A stretch of 64,000 nucleotides of DNA from Mucilaginibacter sp. Lineage in GTDB: Bacteria > Bacteroidota > Bacteroidia > Sphingobacteriales > Sphingobacteriaceae. Below are positions 27,677 through 37,407 of this stretch, piece by piece; the first letter of the stretch is position 1; every line of letters begins with the position of its first letter. Made by a program: the position numbers and the translations under genes. The stretch spans positions 143,877-207,876 of the forward strand of contig JAQBOA010000041.1 in NCBI GenBank assembly GCA_028288305.1, in the 5' to 3' direction. The notes under the pieces are model-generated. The model had not been told where the DNA came from. It searched no databases and worked only from the letters and a program-made list of their open reading frames with translations.

Positions 27677-28780
27677 ATGTATTTCTATATTGGTCTGATC
27701 CTATTGACTCTTTCAATAATTGAATCTCTGTTCAAATATGAAATTGGTATCAAAAGAATTCTTTTGATATTTTCGATATCTCTATTCTTTATATTAGTTG
27801 CATTTAATACATGGTCTCCTGATTTAGATAGTTATAAATTACAATATCAAAATTATGATGAACAATATGTAAAATATTCGGTCGAACCAGCGACCTTATT
27901 TATAATGAAATATGCCAATATATTTGGCTTTACATTTGAACAATACCAAATTTTTATCGCTTTCATAATTTTTTTATTATTATATAAATCCCTGGTTAAA
28001 TATTCTCCCTTACCAGTTTTTATTTTAAGTTGCTTTTACATCATTCCTTTCTTTCCCAATATAGTTCAGGTAAGAAGTTTTCTTTCCTATTCTATATTGA
28101 TTTATGCGCTCAGATTTTTAAATAATCAAAAAATAAAATTTTGGATGTTATTCCTTGTTGCCTTTTTTATACATTATTCTGTTTTAGTTTTTTTGCCTTT
28201 CATCTTTTTAAAAAGGTTTCCATTCTATAACTCAGTCAAGAAAAATCATTACATCATACTGATTGGTACTTTACTTCTCTTGTTGGTACCAAAGTCTATT
28301 TCTGAACCTGTTTTAATTTTTATAAATCCAAAGTACTTACAGAATTTAAAAAATAGTAATACTTTTTTGGGAACCTTAACATTATTTATGCCCTTTTACA
28401 TTATTAATTATTTTGTTTTAAGTTTCCATGAAAGGAAGTATAAATTTATAGAATATAAAATTGACGAAAAATATAAAAGTTATATTCCATTATTGGTTCA
28501 ACTCATCCAATATTCAAATTATACGATTATATTTCAATACTTTTTACGCGACACATCCAGAATTACGTATATACTTTACTTGGCTACCCTTATTTATTTG
28601 TCAATTATTTTATTTTATGGAGTATCCAAAAAATACAATAAAAAGAAAGTTACTTTCCTCCGGGTTACAGTGTTATTATGGACAATTTTGATTTTTTATG
28701 TAAACTTCTTAATGATTAATCTGGGGGAATATTTTAAAATAATAGAAAGGGTTTTTGATTCAAATTCAATATTTAAATGA
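27677..28780 (+). CDS. EpsG/Wzy-like polysaccharide polymerase
   Basis: This hydrophobic protein of 367 residues has about ten transmembrane helices and matches the EpsG family, which acts as the repeat-unit polymerase in many Bacteroidota and Firmicutes loci. Family signs are the QVRSFLSYSILIYALRF segment near residue 135 and the FFIHYSVLVFLPF helix that follows. The ATG comes directly after the upstream stop, and its end overlaps the next glycosyltransferase by 4 nt. No other Wzy candidate is present, so this is the likely polymerase. Confidence 0.8.
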   Translation: MYFYIGLILLTLSIIESLFKYEIGIKRILLIFSISLFFILVAFNTWSPDLDSYKLQYQNYDEQYVKYSVEPATLFIMKYANIFGFTFEQYQIFIAFIIFLLLYKSLVKYSPLPVFILSCFYIIPFFPNIVQVRSFLSYSILIYALRFLNNQKIKFWMLFLVAFFIHYSVLVFLPFIFLKRFPFYNSVKKNHYIILIGTLLLLLVPKSISEPVLIFINPKYLQNLKNSNTFLGTLTLFMPFYIINYFVLSFHERKYKFIEYKIDEKYKSYIPLLVQLIQYSNYTIIFQYFLRDTSRITYILYLATLIYLSIILFYGVSKKYNKKKVTFLRVTVLLWTILIFYVNFLMINLGEYFKIIERVFDSNSIFK

Positions 28781-29832
28781 TGAAGAAACAAATTGCAATA
28801 CTTTCTAAATACAATTCAAATGGTGCAAGTTCCAGATATAGATCGTATAATTACGAAAAGTACTTTAAATCTCGTAAGATTGATATAACATATTTCCCCC
28901 TGCTAGGTGATAATTATATAGAAAATTTATATCAAAAAAATAGATTCAAAACATTTGTACACCAACTTGAAGGAATAATAAAAAGAATTTTTCAATTGCT
29001 ATTTTATATGCATAAGTTTGATTTTCTTATCATTGAAAAAGAACTTATTCCCAATTGCCCGTATTTCTTAGAAAAGTTGTTGCTACGGGGGAAAAACTTT
29101 GCTTTAGATTTCGACGATTATGCCGGATCAAGCTATAAAACGAACCCCCTTAAAAGAATTTTACTCAAAAACAAAATTGATAATTTAGCAAGAGTCGCAA
29201 AATTTGTTACAGTTGGCAACCATTGGTATTTTACAGAGATCAAGAGTAACAATTTAGTTTATTTGCCTACAGTAATTGATTTGGATCAATATAAGTCAAT
29301 AAAAAAACATAGCAATAATCATGTAATGACATTAGTTTGGATTGGCTCGCCAACTACAATTAAATATTTGGAAAATTTAAAACCTGTATTACAAAAGCTC
29401 GCTAAGAGCAGGGAATTCAAATTAAAAATAATTGGAGGAAAATTTAGATTAACCGGAGTCGATGTCGAGGAAATTATTTGGAGCTCTGAATCGGAAATTA
29501 ATGAGATTTTAACCGGGGATATTGGAATTATGCCTTTAAATGATACATTATGGGAGAAAGGAAAATGCGGCTTTAAATTAATTCAATATATGGCTTGTGG
29601 TTTGCCGGTAGTTGCTTCTCCATCACCAGCAAATGAAGAAATCATAGTGAACAATAAAACTGGCTATATTGCTTCAGACCTCTCGCAATGGGAATATTAT
29701 TTAAATAAACTCATGAACGAACACGAATTACGTGCTGATTTTGGTTTTAGCAGTAGAGAAAGAGTTGAAAATTTATATTCTTACCAGATTTGGGGCGAAA
29801 AATTTGCTGAATTGGTATATGAAAACTGTTGA
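28777..29832 (+). CDS. Glycosyltransferase family 1/4
   Basis: A GT-B fold transferase of 351 residues. The N-terminal domain has KYNSNGASSRYRSYNY and LDFDDYAGSSYKTNP. The C-terminal domain has TLVWIGSPTTIKYL, a MPLNDTLWEKGKCGFKLIQYMACGLPVVASP donor-binding region, and NKTGYIA. It overlaps the polymerase gene by 4 nt (ATGA). It is the last + strand gene before a reversed transferase and a non-coding gap. Confidence 0.82.
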   Translation: MMKKQIAILSKYNSNGASSRYRSYNYEKYFKSRKIDITYFPLLGDNYIENLYQKNRFKTFVHQLEGIIKRIFQLLFYMHKFDFLIIEKELIPNCPYFLEKLLLRGKNFALDFDDYAGSSYKTNPLKRILLKNKIDNLARVAKFVTVGNHWYFTEIKSNNLVYLPTVIDLDQYKSIKKHSNNHVMTLVWIGSPTTIKYLENLKPVLQKLAKSREFKLKIIGGKFRLTGVDVEEIIWSSESEINEILTGDIGIMPLNDTLWEKGKCGFKLIQYMACGLPVVASPSPANEEIIVNNKTGYIASDLSQWEYYLNKLMNEHELRADFGFSSRERVENLYSYQIWGEKFAELVYENC

Positions 29833-29905
29833 TATGTTATTACTAATCTACAGTGATATTCAATTTTAATATAAAAATAGCTATTCAAATTTGAGTTCTG
29901 CAACT

Positions 29906-30787
29906 TTAATTCTTAATTCTAAAAATATAGCTCATAGCTGATTTTAAAAAAAATATTTTTTTATGAATAATTGATTGTCTTGTTGCCTTTTTTAATAGAC
30001 GAATATCAAAAAAAAAACTATCTGTAAATGACATGCAAAAATGGCTAGCCCCATCTAAATAATACTTAAACCTAACTTTATCAGAATGAAAGCTATTTTT
30101 CATAACTGTAGAGAGAAAATGTTTCACTTTCAAGTCAATTACTACAAAAGTATTTGTGTGTGTTTTAAATCTCCTGACAAAATCATGATCACTAAAATCT
30201 AGTTTGATTAATTCATTATAACCATTATTCTCATTAAAAGCCATCAAATCAATACACATTCCACAATTAATGCAAGAGTATTCTTTTAGATTGTTTATAC
30301 CTGACTTAAGGTTTTTAGAATAAAAGTTTTGTTTGACATTTTTAGAATAAAACCCTCTTCCAAATTTTAAATGCCCTGGGGAAATAATATTACCATCAAC
30401 AGTAAGCATAATCGGTACAAAAAGTTTTTCTTTTGGATAAGCATTTATAGCAGTGATATACTCATTTATGGTTTGGATGGGGAAATCTGTGTCTTGATCT
30501 AAAAGCAGCAGCCACTTTTTATTTTTTTCTAATGCCATTGAAGCTGCAGTATTATACGCTTTGCTAACACCGCTATTATCTTCGTCGCCATAATAGGTGA
30601 TATTCCAATTAATATAACCGTTGAGTCTTTCGTTGTTGTTATATTTCGGAAAGTTATCATAAACCAATAAATCAATCTTTCTATCAATAATTTGCAATGA
30701 TTTAGTTAGCGACGTGAAAGATATTGAATCACTTAGTTTTGTTTTATATAAAACTAAAACTGCTAAAACATCTTCTTCAACCTTCAT
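29906..30787 (-). CDS. Glycosyltransferase family 2, rhamnosyltransferase-like
   Basis: A GT2 enzyme of 293 residues with VLVLYKTKLSDS at the N terminus, a VYDNFP segment, a LLLLDQDTDFP metal/donor motif near residue 91 and a CGMCIDLMAF region later. The DQDT pattern is common in putative rhamnosyltransferases. It is the only gene of the polysaccharide locus on the minus strand. It converges on the preceding transferase and leaves a 764-nt gap before the next + gene, which suggests insertion or inversion. Confidence 0.82.
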   Translation of the reverse strand: MKVEEDVLAVLVLYKTKLSDSISFTSLTKSLQIIDRKIDLLVYDNFPKYNNNERLNGYINWNITYYGDEDNSGVSKAYNTAASMALEKNKKWLLLLDQDTDFPIQTINEYITAINAYPKEKLFVPIMLTVDGNIISPGHLKFGRGFYSKNVKQNFYSKNLKSGINNLKEYSCINCGMCIDLMAFNENNGYNELIKLDFSDHDFVRRFKTHTNTFVVIDLKVKHFLSTVMKNSFHSDKVRFKYYLDGASHFCMSFTDSFFFDIRLLKKATRQSIIHKKIFFLKSAMSYIFRIKN

Positions 30788-31551
30788 TTTTTAGCTATAA
30801 TTTAATCGATTAACAATTTGGGGAGCCATCAATTTTTAATAAATGATAGTGATCGCTATATTTTAAGCATTGTAATACTTAAAGCATACCCTTTACGATG
30901 CGGGGCAAATATTCAACATTTTTTTATTAATAAAGCCCTAAAATGTAAATTATTACCGAATTTTAATCAAATAAAAGGTACCTACTGATATAAAATCATA
31001 ATACTATTTTTACGCATTATTCATCATATCAGCCTTTTGCAAGCTTTGTAATTATTGTTATTTATTTGACTGATATAACCAAAAATAAAGCAAGTGAGTT
31101 GTTAATGAGGTTATTTCAAATTTTAAAAATCAGGTTCTACCTCAACTTTTATAAGAGATTACCTAATTGTAAGTTTTTTCCCCTGAAAGCTTCACCACGA
31201 TATTATGCCGATTTTGGTTAACTATAAAACAAATAACTTGGTGCCTTTGCACCGCGGAAATTTTCACTCCGTTCGTATTTAAAAACTTCTTTATTACATG
31301 TTCCAGAAGAAAGTTCGTAAGGGTAGTCATATCCTTGATAGGCTACCACCTTATTATGTCTAATTTTGGGAATATATGTGAGCCGATATTTTGTGAGTTC
31401 TTTTTAATCGCTAACTTTGGCATTAAATAATTCCAAAACTTAAGAATCTGACAACAAAAGATTCTTTTAATTTTGACGCATAAATTTCGTAAAGATTATA
31501 AAATGGGTACTATTTGTTGTAATCTTTTTAAACATTAGTTTTAGTATTTCC
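30788..31551. other. Non-coding gap inside the polysaccharide locus
   Basis: This 764-nt AT-rich stretch separates divergent genes and should contain both of their promoters, though no exact TAnnTTTG box stands out. It holds a small hairpin GGTGC-CTTT-GCACC at 31240-31253, a 38-codon + frame with an ATG at 31105 and stop at 31219-31221, and a 61-codon minus frame without a start at 31218-31403. None is recognisable. The stretch reads like a decayed or rearranged junction. Confidence 0.6.
31218..31403 (-). pseudogene. Possible gene remnant, unrecognised
   Basis: On the minus strand 61 codons are open between stops, with a protein-like sequence containing YIPKIRHNKVVAYQGYDYPYE and ending APSYLFYS. 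There is no ATG or GTG start in the frame. The + strand of the same interval is also open, so chance cannot be excluded. I do not recognise a family. It could be the C-terminal relic of a gene lost when the neighbouring transferase was placed here. Confidence 0.22.
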
Positions 31552-32694
31552 ATGATGAGAGGCATGAAAATTTCGCTGTTTTTTTTATTTATCGGTTTAT
31601 GCATTTTTCAAAAACTTTATTCCCAGAGCTTCGATAAGGCAGTACCTTCGGTATATTCAAATATTAATTTGCCTACAAATAAGGAGAGAACTTTAGTAGA
31701 ACGTGATTTTAAAGGATCATATAATATTAATTCTTGTTTGCCGCCAAATTATGTTAGAGATGGCTCTATTGATTATACTTCTTTTATTCAAGGGGTGCTG
31801 GATAAATATTCTAAAGTTGTTTTTCCTGATTTTCCTGTTTTAATTAATGAAAGCGGTTTAACAATTCATAGTAATTCAAAATTATATTTTCCTTCAGGCT
31901 CAAAATTATTTTTACGGCCGAGCAATAATGGACATTATGAAATGTTAAGAATTCATAATGTTAGTAATGTCATTTTATACTACCCTGTTGTTGTTGGCGA
32001 TCGTAAAAATCATTCAGGCACTGACGGTGAGTGGGGAATGGGATTATCAATAAGTGATTCAAAAAATATTTTGATTCAAAAACCCAGAATTGATGATTGC
32101 TGGGGTGATGGCATCTATTTAGGACAAAATTCCAACCCTAATATAAATATTCAAATTGTTAAACCTTTTTTAAATAATAATAGACGAAATGGGATTTCTA
32201 TTATTTCGGTAAATGGTTTAAAAATTTACCAGCCGGTTATATCAAACACAAATGGTACAAGCCCTATGGCTGGCATCGATTTTGAACCAAACTCGAATAA
32301 TGATATTATAGATAGCATTTTAATAGATAAGCCTATTACATTCAACAATTATTTTCACGGAATTCTTTTTGCATTGGGTAACCAGTCAGGCAATCATCAG
32401 CGATATATTAACATTAAAATTAATAGTCCTATTGATGACCAATCTGCTTATGGTATAAGCTTTAAATTAGAGCAGAACCACGCTTTGCCAAATAACCCAA
32501 AAGGCTTGATAGAAATAAATAAGCCTGTTTTAAAAAATAATAAAATAAAATCTCTACTTTTTTATCCGGGAAACCTTGATAATACTGTTACCGTTAAAAT
32601 TTCCAATCCTAAACTTATAAGCACAAAACCCGATGAGCTCCTGAAAATCCAAAAGGAATTACAAGATAACAATAAAAATATTATTATACAGTAA
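31552..32694 (+). CDS. Secreted right-handed beta-helix protein
   Basis: A signal peptide (basic MMRGMK, hydrophobic run, cleavage near LYSQS at about residue 26) is followed by a pectate-lyase-type parallel beta helix. Repeated short strands alternate with asparagine and glycine turns, for example NSKLYFPSGSKLFLR, NVILYYPVVVG, NILIQKPRIDDCWGDGIYLG and RRNGISIISVNGLKIYQPVI. The DDCWGDGIYLG segment resembles the GH28/polygalacturonase-like DDGI region. In this setting it may trim or cleave the polymer or help its export. A second in-frame ATG at 31564 is an alternative start. Confidence 0.75.
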   Translation: MMRGMKISLFFLFIGLCIFQKLYSQSFDKAVPSVYSNINLPTNKERTLVERDFKGSYNINSCLPPNYVRDGSIDYTSFIQGVLDKYSKVVFPDFPVLINESGLTIHSNSKLYFPSGSKLFLRPSNNGHYEMLRIHNVSNVILYYPVVVGDRKNHSGTDGEWGMGLSISDSKNILIQKPRIDDCWGDGIYLGQNSNPNINIQIVKPFLNNNRRNGISIISVNGLKIYQPVISNTNGTSPMAGIDFEPNSNNDIIDSILIDKPITFNNYFHGILFALGNQSGNHQRYINIKINSPIDDQSAYGISFKLEQNHALPNNPKGLIEINKPVLKNNKIKSLLFYPGNLDNTVTVKISNPKLISTKPDELLKIQKELQDNNKNIIIQ

Positions 32695-32768
32695 TATTTT
32701 TATTGTTAAATCAACAGTAGGTCACAACTTTTTAAATTCTATAACTATGGAGAATAAATATATAATTA

Positions 32769-34676
32769 ATGTGCGGAATTAACGGTCTCCTAAGTAAAGG
32801 GAACATAGGAAAGGAAACTATAAAAGAAAAACTTTCCTCAATGAATGATAAGATTGTTCACAGAGGTCCTGATGAAGATGGATTTTATACCGATAATTTG
32901 GATGAGTTTTCTATAGGAATGGCAATGAGACGATTGTCAATCATAGATCTTTCTACAGGGCAGCAACCAATCTTATCAGTAGATAAACAAAAAGTAATTG
33001 TTTTTAATGGAGAAATATATAATTATAGGGCACTAAAAGAAACGTTAATTAATGCAGGTATAGTTTTTTATACGAATTCTGATACAGAAGTAATTCTTAA
33101 ACTATATGAGAAGGAAGGAATAAATGCATTTTCTATGCTGGATGGAATGTTTGTGTTTAGCATTTACGATAAAACATTAAATAAAATCTTTATAGTACGT
33201 GATTTTTTTGGAGAAAAACCATTATATTATACTCAAGAAGCAAATGATTTTTATTGGGCATCTGAACTTAAATCTATAATTAAAGTATTACCACAAATTC
33301 CTTCAATTTCTATTGAGGCACTCAATATTTATTTTCAATTAACCTACATTCCGGCTCCGTTTACAATTTATAATAGGATCAGCAAGCTGGAGGCAAATAA
33401 TTTTATTGAATATGATTGCCAGAGGTTTAGTTATCAAATTAAAGAAATAAAACAACAATATAAAGAAAACATAACTATTTCCGGTTTTGGCGATGCCGTT
33501 AGTCAAACTCATAATTTAGTTCAGCAAAGCATACAAAGCAGAACAGTATCCGATGTGCCCATTGGGACCTTTCTTTCCGGAGGTGTTGATTCCTCCATTA
33601 TTTCCTTATGTGTTGCTCAACAAACCAATTCAAAAATTGATACTTTTTCTATAGGATTTGAAAAAAAGGCGTTTGATGAATCGGATAAAGCAAGAACAGT
33701 TGCCAAATTAATAAATAGTAATCATCATGAATTCATTATTGGGGAGAAAGATCTGACTGAAAATATAGAATCCATCTTACTTAATTTTGATGAGCCATTT
33801 GCTGATTCTTCTGCATTAGCTAGTTATTTAGTAGCCTATAAAACAGCTGATTTTGTAAAAGTTGCCTTAACTGGCGATGGAGGCGATGAAGTGTTTGGAG
33901 GGTACAATAAATATTACATGGGTAAATTGAACAGGCAGTATACAAATTTTGTTCCCAGTTATATTCACAATTCAATTCAAAGTGTTGCTTCCCGGGCATT
34001 AGCAATAAAGGATGATAAACGTGGATTGCGCTTTAAGTTAAATAAGCTGATTAAGGCAATTAACTACAGTGGTGATTTTTATTACAATATTATTTCCCTT
34101 GGCTTCCAGGAAGATGAATTGGAGCAACTACTATTGGAATCGTTATTCAAAGATAAAGCATTAAACTACTACAAAGACAAAATTAATAACAAAGGTCAAT
34201 CATTAACCGATTTTAGGAATATAGACTTACACCTGAGTTTGGAGGGAGATATGTTGGTTAAGGTTGATCGGACAAGTATGTTAAGTTCACTCGAATGCAG
34301 GTCACCCTTTCTTAGTAAGGATTTATGGCATTTCACTACTCAACAACTACCAGAAAGCTACCTAATCAAAGGTTGGGATAAAAAACACATACTTAAAGAG
34401 GCTTTTAAGGAGTACTTTCCTTCAGGATTTTTAAATAAGAGTAAGCAAGGTTTTGGAGTTCCGGTAGGTGATTGGTTAAGAGGCCCTATTAAAAATGAAT
34501 TATTGTCTTATGTCCAACCAGACTATTTAGAAAGGCAAAAGATATTCAATGTTGAATTAGTAAATAAATTAGTGACGGATCATATAAATCAAAAAATAGA
34601 CAGTACGTTTAAAGTTTGGACATTTTATTGTTTTCAAAAATGGTACAAGAATATTTATGAAAGCAATAAAAACTAA
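32769..34676 (+). CDS. asnB: AsnB-type glutamine amidotransferase (asparagine synthase family)
   Basis: This protein has the full two-domain layout: an N-terminal class II glutaminase with catalytic Cys2 (MCGINGL) and a C-terminal synthetase with the PP-loop FLSGGVDSS near residue 268 and TGDGGDEVFGGY near 372. In polysaccharide loci, AsnB relatives such as WbpS are thought to amidate uronic acids. With a WbpO/WbpP-like pair in the same locus, amidation of a HexNAcA is a reasonable inference, but plain asparagine synthesis is not excluded. Its end overlaps the next transferase by 20 nt. Confidence 0.88.
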   Translation: MCGINGLLSKGNIGKETIKEKLSSMNDKIVHRGPDEDGFYTDNLDEFSIGMAMRRLSIIDLSTGQQPILSVDKQKVIVFNGEIYNYRALKETLINAGIVFYTNSDTEVILKLYEKEGINAFSMLDGMFVFSIYDKTLNKIFIVRDFFGEKPLYYTQEANDFYWASELKSIIKVLPQIPSISIEALNIYFQLTYIPAPFTIYNRISKLEANNFIEYDCQRFSYQIKEIKQQYKENITISGFGDAVSQTHNLVQQSIQSRTVSDVPIGTFLSGGVDSSIISLCVAQQTNSKIDTFSIGFEKKAFDESDKARTVAKLINSNHHEFIIGEKDLTENIESILLNFDEPFADSSALASYLVAYKTADFVKVALTGDGGDEVFGGYNKYYMGKLNRQYTNFVPSYIHNSIQSVASRALAIKDDKRGLRFKLNKLIKAINYSGDFYYNIISLGFQEDELEQLLLESLFKDKALNYYKDKINNKGQSLTDFRNIDLHLSLEGDMLVKVDRTSMLSSLECRSPFLSKDLWHFTTQQLPESYLIKGWDKKHILKEAFKEYFPSGFLNKSKQGFGVPVGDWLRGPIKNELLSYVQPDYLERQKIFNVELVNKLVTDHINQKIDSTFKVWTFYCFQKWYKNIYESNKN

Positions 34677-35853
34677 CAATACCCTTGTTCGTGTTACAAC
34701 TGTTCCAATATCGCTTGAGAAATTGATAAGTGGTCAAATGCGGTTTCTGAGTGAACAAGGTTTTGAGGTTTATATGATTAGTTCCGATTATGAACAGGCA
34801 AAATTTCTGGAAGAAAAGGAAAATGGCAAATATGTACCAGTAAACATGACCCGTACCATATCACCTGTTAAAGATTTACTTTCTTTAGTAAAAATGATTT
34901 TGGTATTTAGAAGAATTAAACCAATAATAGTTCATACACATACCCCTAAAGCCGGTTTAATTGGTATGATAGCCGCTTGGCTTACCAGAGTACCTATACG
35001 TTTACATACTGTTGCCGGTTTACCTTTAATGGAAAGTACTGGAGCTAAGAGGCGGTTATTGGAAATGGTTGAAAAAATAACTTATTTCTGTGCTTCAATG
35101 GTTTATCCGAACTCATATGAGTTAAAAGAATTTATTTTAAATTCAAAGTTTTGTAAAACACCTAAGTTAAAGGTTATAGGCAACGGTAGCAGTAATGGTA
35201 TTGACACCGATTTTTATAAATTAACTCCTCAATTAATTAATAGTGCAGGAGCATTAAGAGCAAAGTATAATATTTCAGAAAGTGATTTCATATTTATATT
35301 CGTTGGAAGGTTGGTGAAAGATAAAGGTATTGAAGAGTTAGTTGATGCATTTGCTGATATTAACATACTTTATCCGGATACACGCCTACTTTTAGTGGGC
35401 GGAACAGAACCTGATTTAGATCCGTTATCTTTTAATTGTATTAAACAAATTGAAGAGAATTCAAAAATTATTTCCGTTGGTTATCAAAGCGATGTTAGAA
35501 AATATTTTGCAATAAGTAACGCGTTGGTTTTTCCTTCCTATAGAGAGGGCTTTCCAAATGTACCTATGCAGGCAGGTTGTTTTAATTTACCATGTATAGT
35601 AACTAATATAAATGGATGCAATGAAATTATTGAAGACGAAAAAAACGGATTGATAATTCCTGTAAAAGATACTGAAGAATTGAAAGTTGCAATGGAACGA
35701 ATGATGAATGATAAATTATTATATTTGCAGCTTAAAGAAAGTGCCCGAAAAATGATAATTGATAGATATGAGCAAAGTGATTTTTGGTTTTTATTGTTGG
35801 ATGAATATCATACCCATTTAAAAGAACATGGTTTTCTACTCCCAAATTTTTAA
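34657..35853 (+). CDS. Glycosyltransferase family 4
   Basis: A GT-B retaining transferase of 398 residues. The N-terminal domain has PIIVHTHTPKAGLIGMIAAW and VRLHTV-type acceptor-side strands. The C-terminal domain has FIFVGRLVKDKGIEELVDAF near residue 210, LLLVGGTEPD, and the donor EX7E-like region REGFPNVPMQAGCFNLPCIVT. It overlaps asnB upstream by 20 nt and the initiating transferase downstream by 26 nt. It resembles WbpH/CapM-like enzymes that add early sugars, which fits its place before the PglC-type gene. Confidence 0.88.
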   Translation: MKAIKTNNTLVRVTTVPISLEKLISGQMRFLSEQGFEVYMISSDYEQAKFLEEKENGKYVPVNMTRTISPVKDLLSLVKMILVFRRIKPIIVHTHTPKAGLIGMIAAWLTRVPIRLHTVAGLPLMESTGAKRRLLEMVEKITYFCASMVYPNSYELKEFILNSKFCKTPKLKVIGNGSSNGIDTDFYKLTPQLINSAGALRAKYNISESDFIFIFVGRLVKDKGIEELVDAFADINILYPDTRLLLVGGTEPDLDPLSFNCIKQIEENSKIISVGYQSDVRKYFAISNALVFPSYREGFPNVPMQAGCFNLPCIVTNINGCNEIIEDEKNGLIIPVKDTEELKVAMERMMNDKLLYLQLKESARKMIIDRYEQSDFWFLLLDEYHTHLKEHGFLLPNF

Positions 35854-36439
35854 ACGATTTTTTGACTTAATTTTTAGCCTTTCTTTATTCATTCTTTTTT
35901 TTCCTTTTTTTTTAATTCTTAGCTTCCTACTCACTATTGCAAACAAGAATACTCCTTTTTTTTTACAATCCCGTCCAGGTAAAAATGGTCATATATTTAA
36001 GTTGATTAAATTTAAAACAATGAATGATAAGAAAGACGAGAATGGTAATTTTTTATCCGATGCACAAAGGATAACTTCGATGGGCTCATTCATTAGGAAA
36101 ACATCATTAGACGAAATCCCCCAATTGCTCAATGTAATTAAAGGGGACATGAGCCTGGTTGGTCCTCGCCCTTTGTTAATAGAATATCTTCCATTGTATA
36201 ACAATATCCAAAAAAGAAGACATGAAGTACGGCCTGGAATTACAGGTTGGGCACAAGTTAATGGAAGAAACTCTATAAGTTGGGAAAAGAAATTCGAATA
36301 CGACGTTTATTATGTGGATCATATGAGTTTTTGTCTTGACCTGAAAATTTTGATATTGTCTGCAAAAAAAGTCTTTAAGGCAGAAGGAATTAGTTTACAA
36401 GGACATGCAACTATGCCATTTTTCGAAAAGACTAAATAA
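35828..36439 (+). CDS. PglC-like phosphoglycosyl transferase (initiating enzyme)
   Basis: This small monotopic transferase (203 residues) moves a sugar-1-phosphate onto undecaprenyl phosphate and starts repeat-unit assembly. It has one re-entrant hydrophobic helix (about residues 12-32), an FKTMND motif near 64, TSLDEIPQL holding the catalytic Asp-Glu near 97-98, and VGPRPLL and RPGITGWAQVNGRN. The length equals PglC rather than the longer WbaP. A PglE/PglF-like pair lies 1.6 kb downstream, so the donor is probably a UDP-4-amino-4,6-dideoxy-GlcNAc derivative. Confidence 0.9.
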   Translation: MVFYSQIFKRFFDLIFSLSLFILFFPFFLILSFLLTIANKNTPFFLQSRPGKNGHIFKLIKFKTMNDKKDENGNFLSDAQRITSMGSFIRKTSLDEIPQLLNVIKGDMSLVGPRPLLIEYLPLYNNIQKRRHEVRPGITGWAQVNGRNSISWEKKFEYDVYYVDHMSFCLDLKILILSAKKVFKAEGISLQGHATMPFFEKTK

Positions 36440-36441
36440 CG

Positions 36442-37407
36442 ATGAATATATTAATAACTTCTGCAGGGCAAAGAGTATCATTGGTAAGAGCTTTCGAAAG
36501 CGAGCTTAAAAAACAATTTCCTTCTAGTAAAGTATTTACTGCTGACATGTCGCCGGAGCTAAGTCCTGCTTGTAACGTCTCTGACAGATACTTTAAATTA
36601 AAAAAAGTTACTGACCCACTTTACATAACTGAATTACTAGAATTATGCATTTCAGAAAATATTCGAATGGTTATCCCTACTATCGATACAGAACTCCAGG
36701 TATTAGCAGATCACAAAGAAATATTTGAAAAAGTGGGCATTTTTGTTGTCATTTCATCCCCAGAATTTGTTTCCAAATGCCGTGATAAAAGAAAAATCAA
36801 TAAATTTTTTCAAACTTTGGATATTAATATTCCAAAAGAAATTGATAAAAACGCACCTGTTTTTCCACTGTTTATCAAACCATATGATGGCAGTTTAAGT
36901 GTTGATAGCTTTCATATCAAAAATGCTGAGGAAATAACAAATTATCATATAAATAATGAAAAACTTCTTTTTATGGAATATATAGATAAGGTATATCATG
37001 ACGAGTATACTGTTGATATGTATTACGGGAAAGATAATTACTTAAAGTGCATAGTACCACGTAAAAGAATACATATTCGGGCAGGTGAAGTTAATAAGGG
37101 TGTAACATGTAAGAATATTATTGTACCTTTTTGTAAAGAAAAATTGAACTATGTGAAGGGTGTAATTGGATGTCAAACGTTACAGTTATTTTTAAATAGG
37201 GATAATTTCAATATTATTGCAATTGAAATTAATCCTCGCTTTGGAGGAGGCTATCCGTTAAGCTATCAAGCTGGTGCAAATTTCCCTGCTTATCTTATTA
37301 AAGAATATTTCATGAATGTGCCTATTGAATATACTGAAGATTGGGAAGAAAATTTATTAATGCTAAGATATGATGATGAAATCCTGATACATGGTTATAA
37401 ATGCTAA
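36442..37407 (+). CDS. ATP-grasp protein (PylC/CarB-like)
   Basis: This 321-residue ATP-grasp enzyme would form an acyl-phosphate and join it to an amine or similar nucleophile. The N-terminal pre-ATP domain has NILITSAGQRVSLV, the ATP-binding lobes include PLFIKPYDGSLS near 147 and FMEYIDKVYHDEYTVDMY near 178, and the metal-binding strand EINPRFGGGYPLSYQAGANF lies near 266. It starts 2 nt after the PglC-like gene and overlaps the HAD gene by 17 nt. The substrate is unknown. Confidence 0.8.
   Translation: MNILITSAGQRVSLVRAFESELKKQFPSSKVFTADMSPELSPACNVSDRYFKLKKVTDPLYITELLELCISENIRMVIPTIDTELQVLADHKEIFEKVGIFVVISSPEFVSKCRDKRKINKFFQTLDINIPKEIDKNAPVFPLFIKPYDGSLSVDSFHIKNAEEITNYHINNEKLLFMEYIDKVYHDEYTVDMYYGKDNYLKCIVPRKRIHIRAGEVNKGVTCKNIIVPFCKEKLNYVKGVIGCQTLQLFLNRDNFNIIAIEINPRFGGGYPLSYQAGANFPAYLIKEYFMNVPIEYTEDWEENLLMLRYDDEILIHGYKC

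Noticed and set aside
31105..31221. 38-codon + strand frame with an ATG in the polysaccharide gap
   Set aside because: Short, no recognisable domain, and overlapped by another open frame; kept only as part of the gap description.
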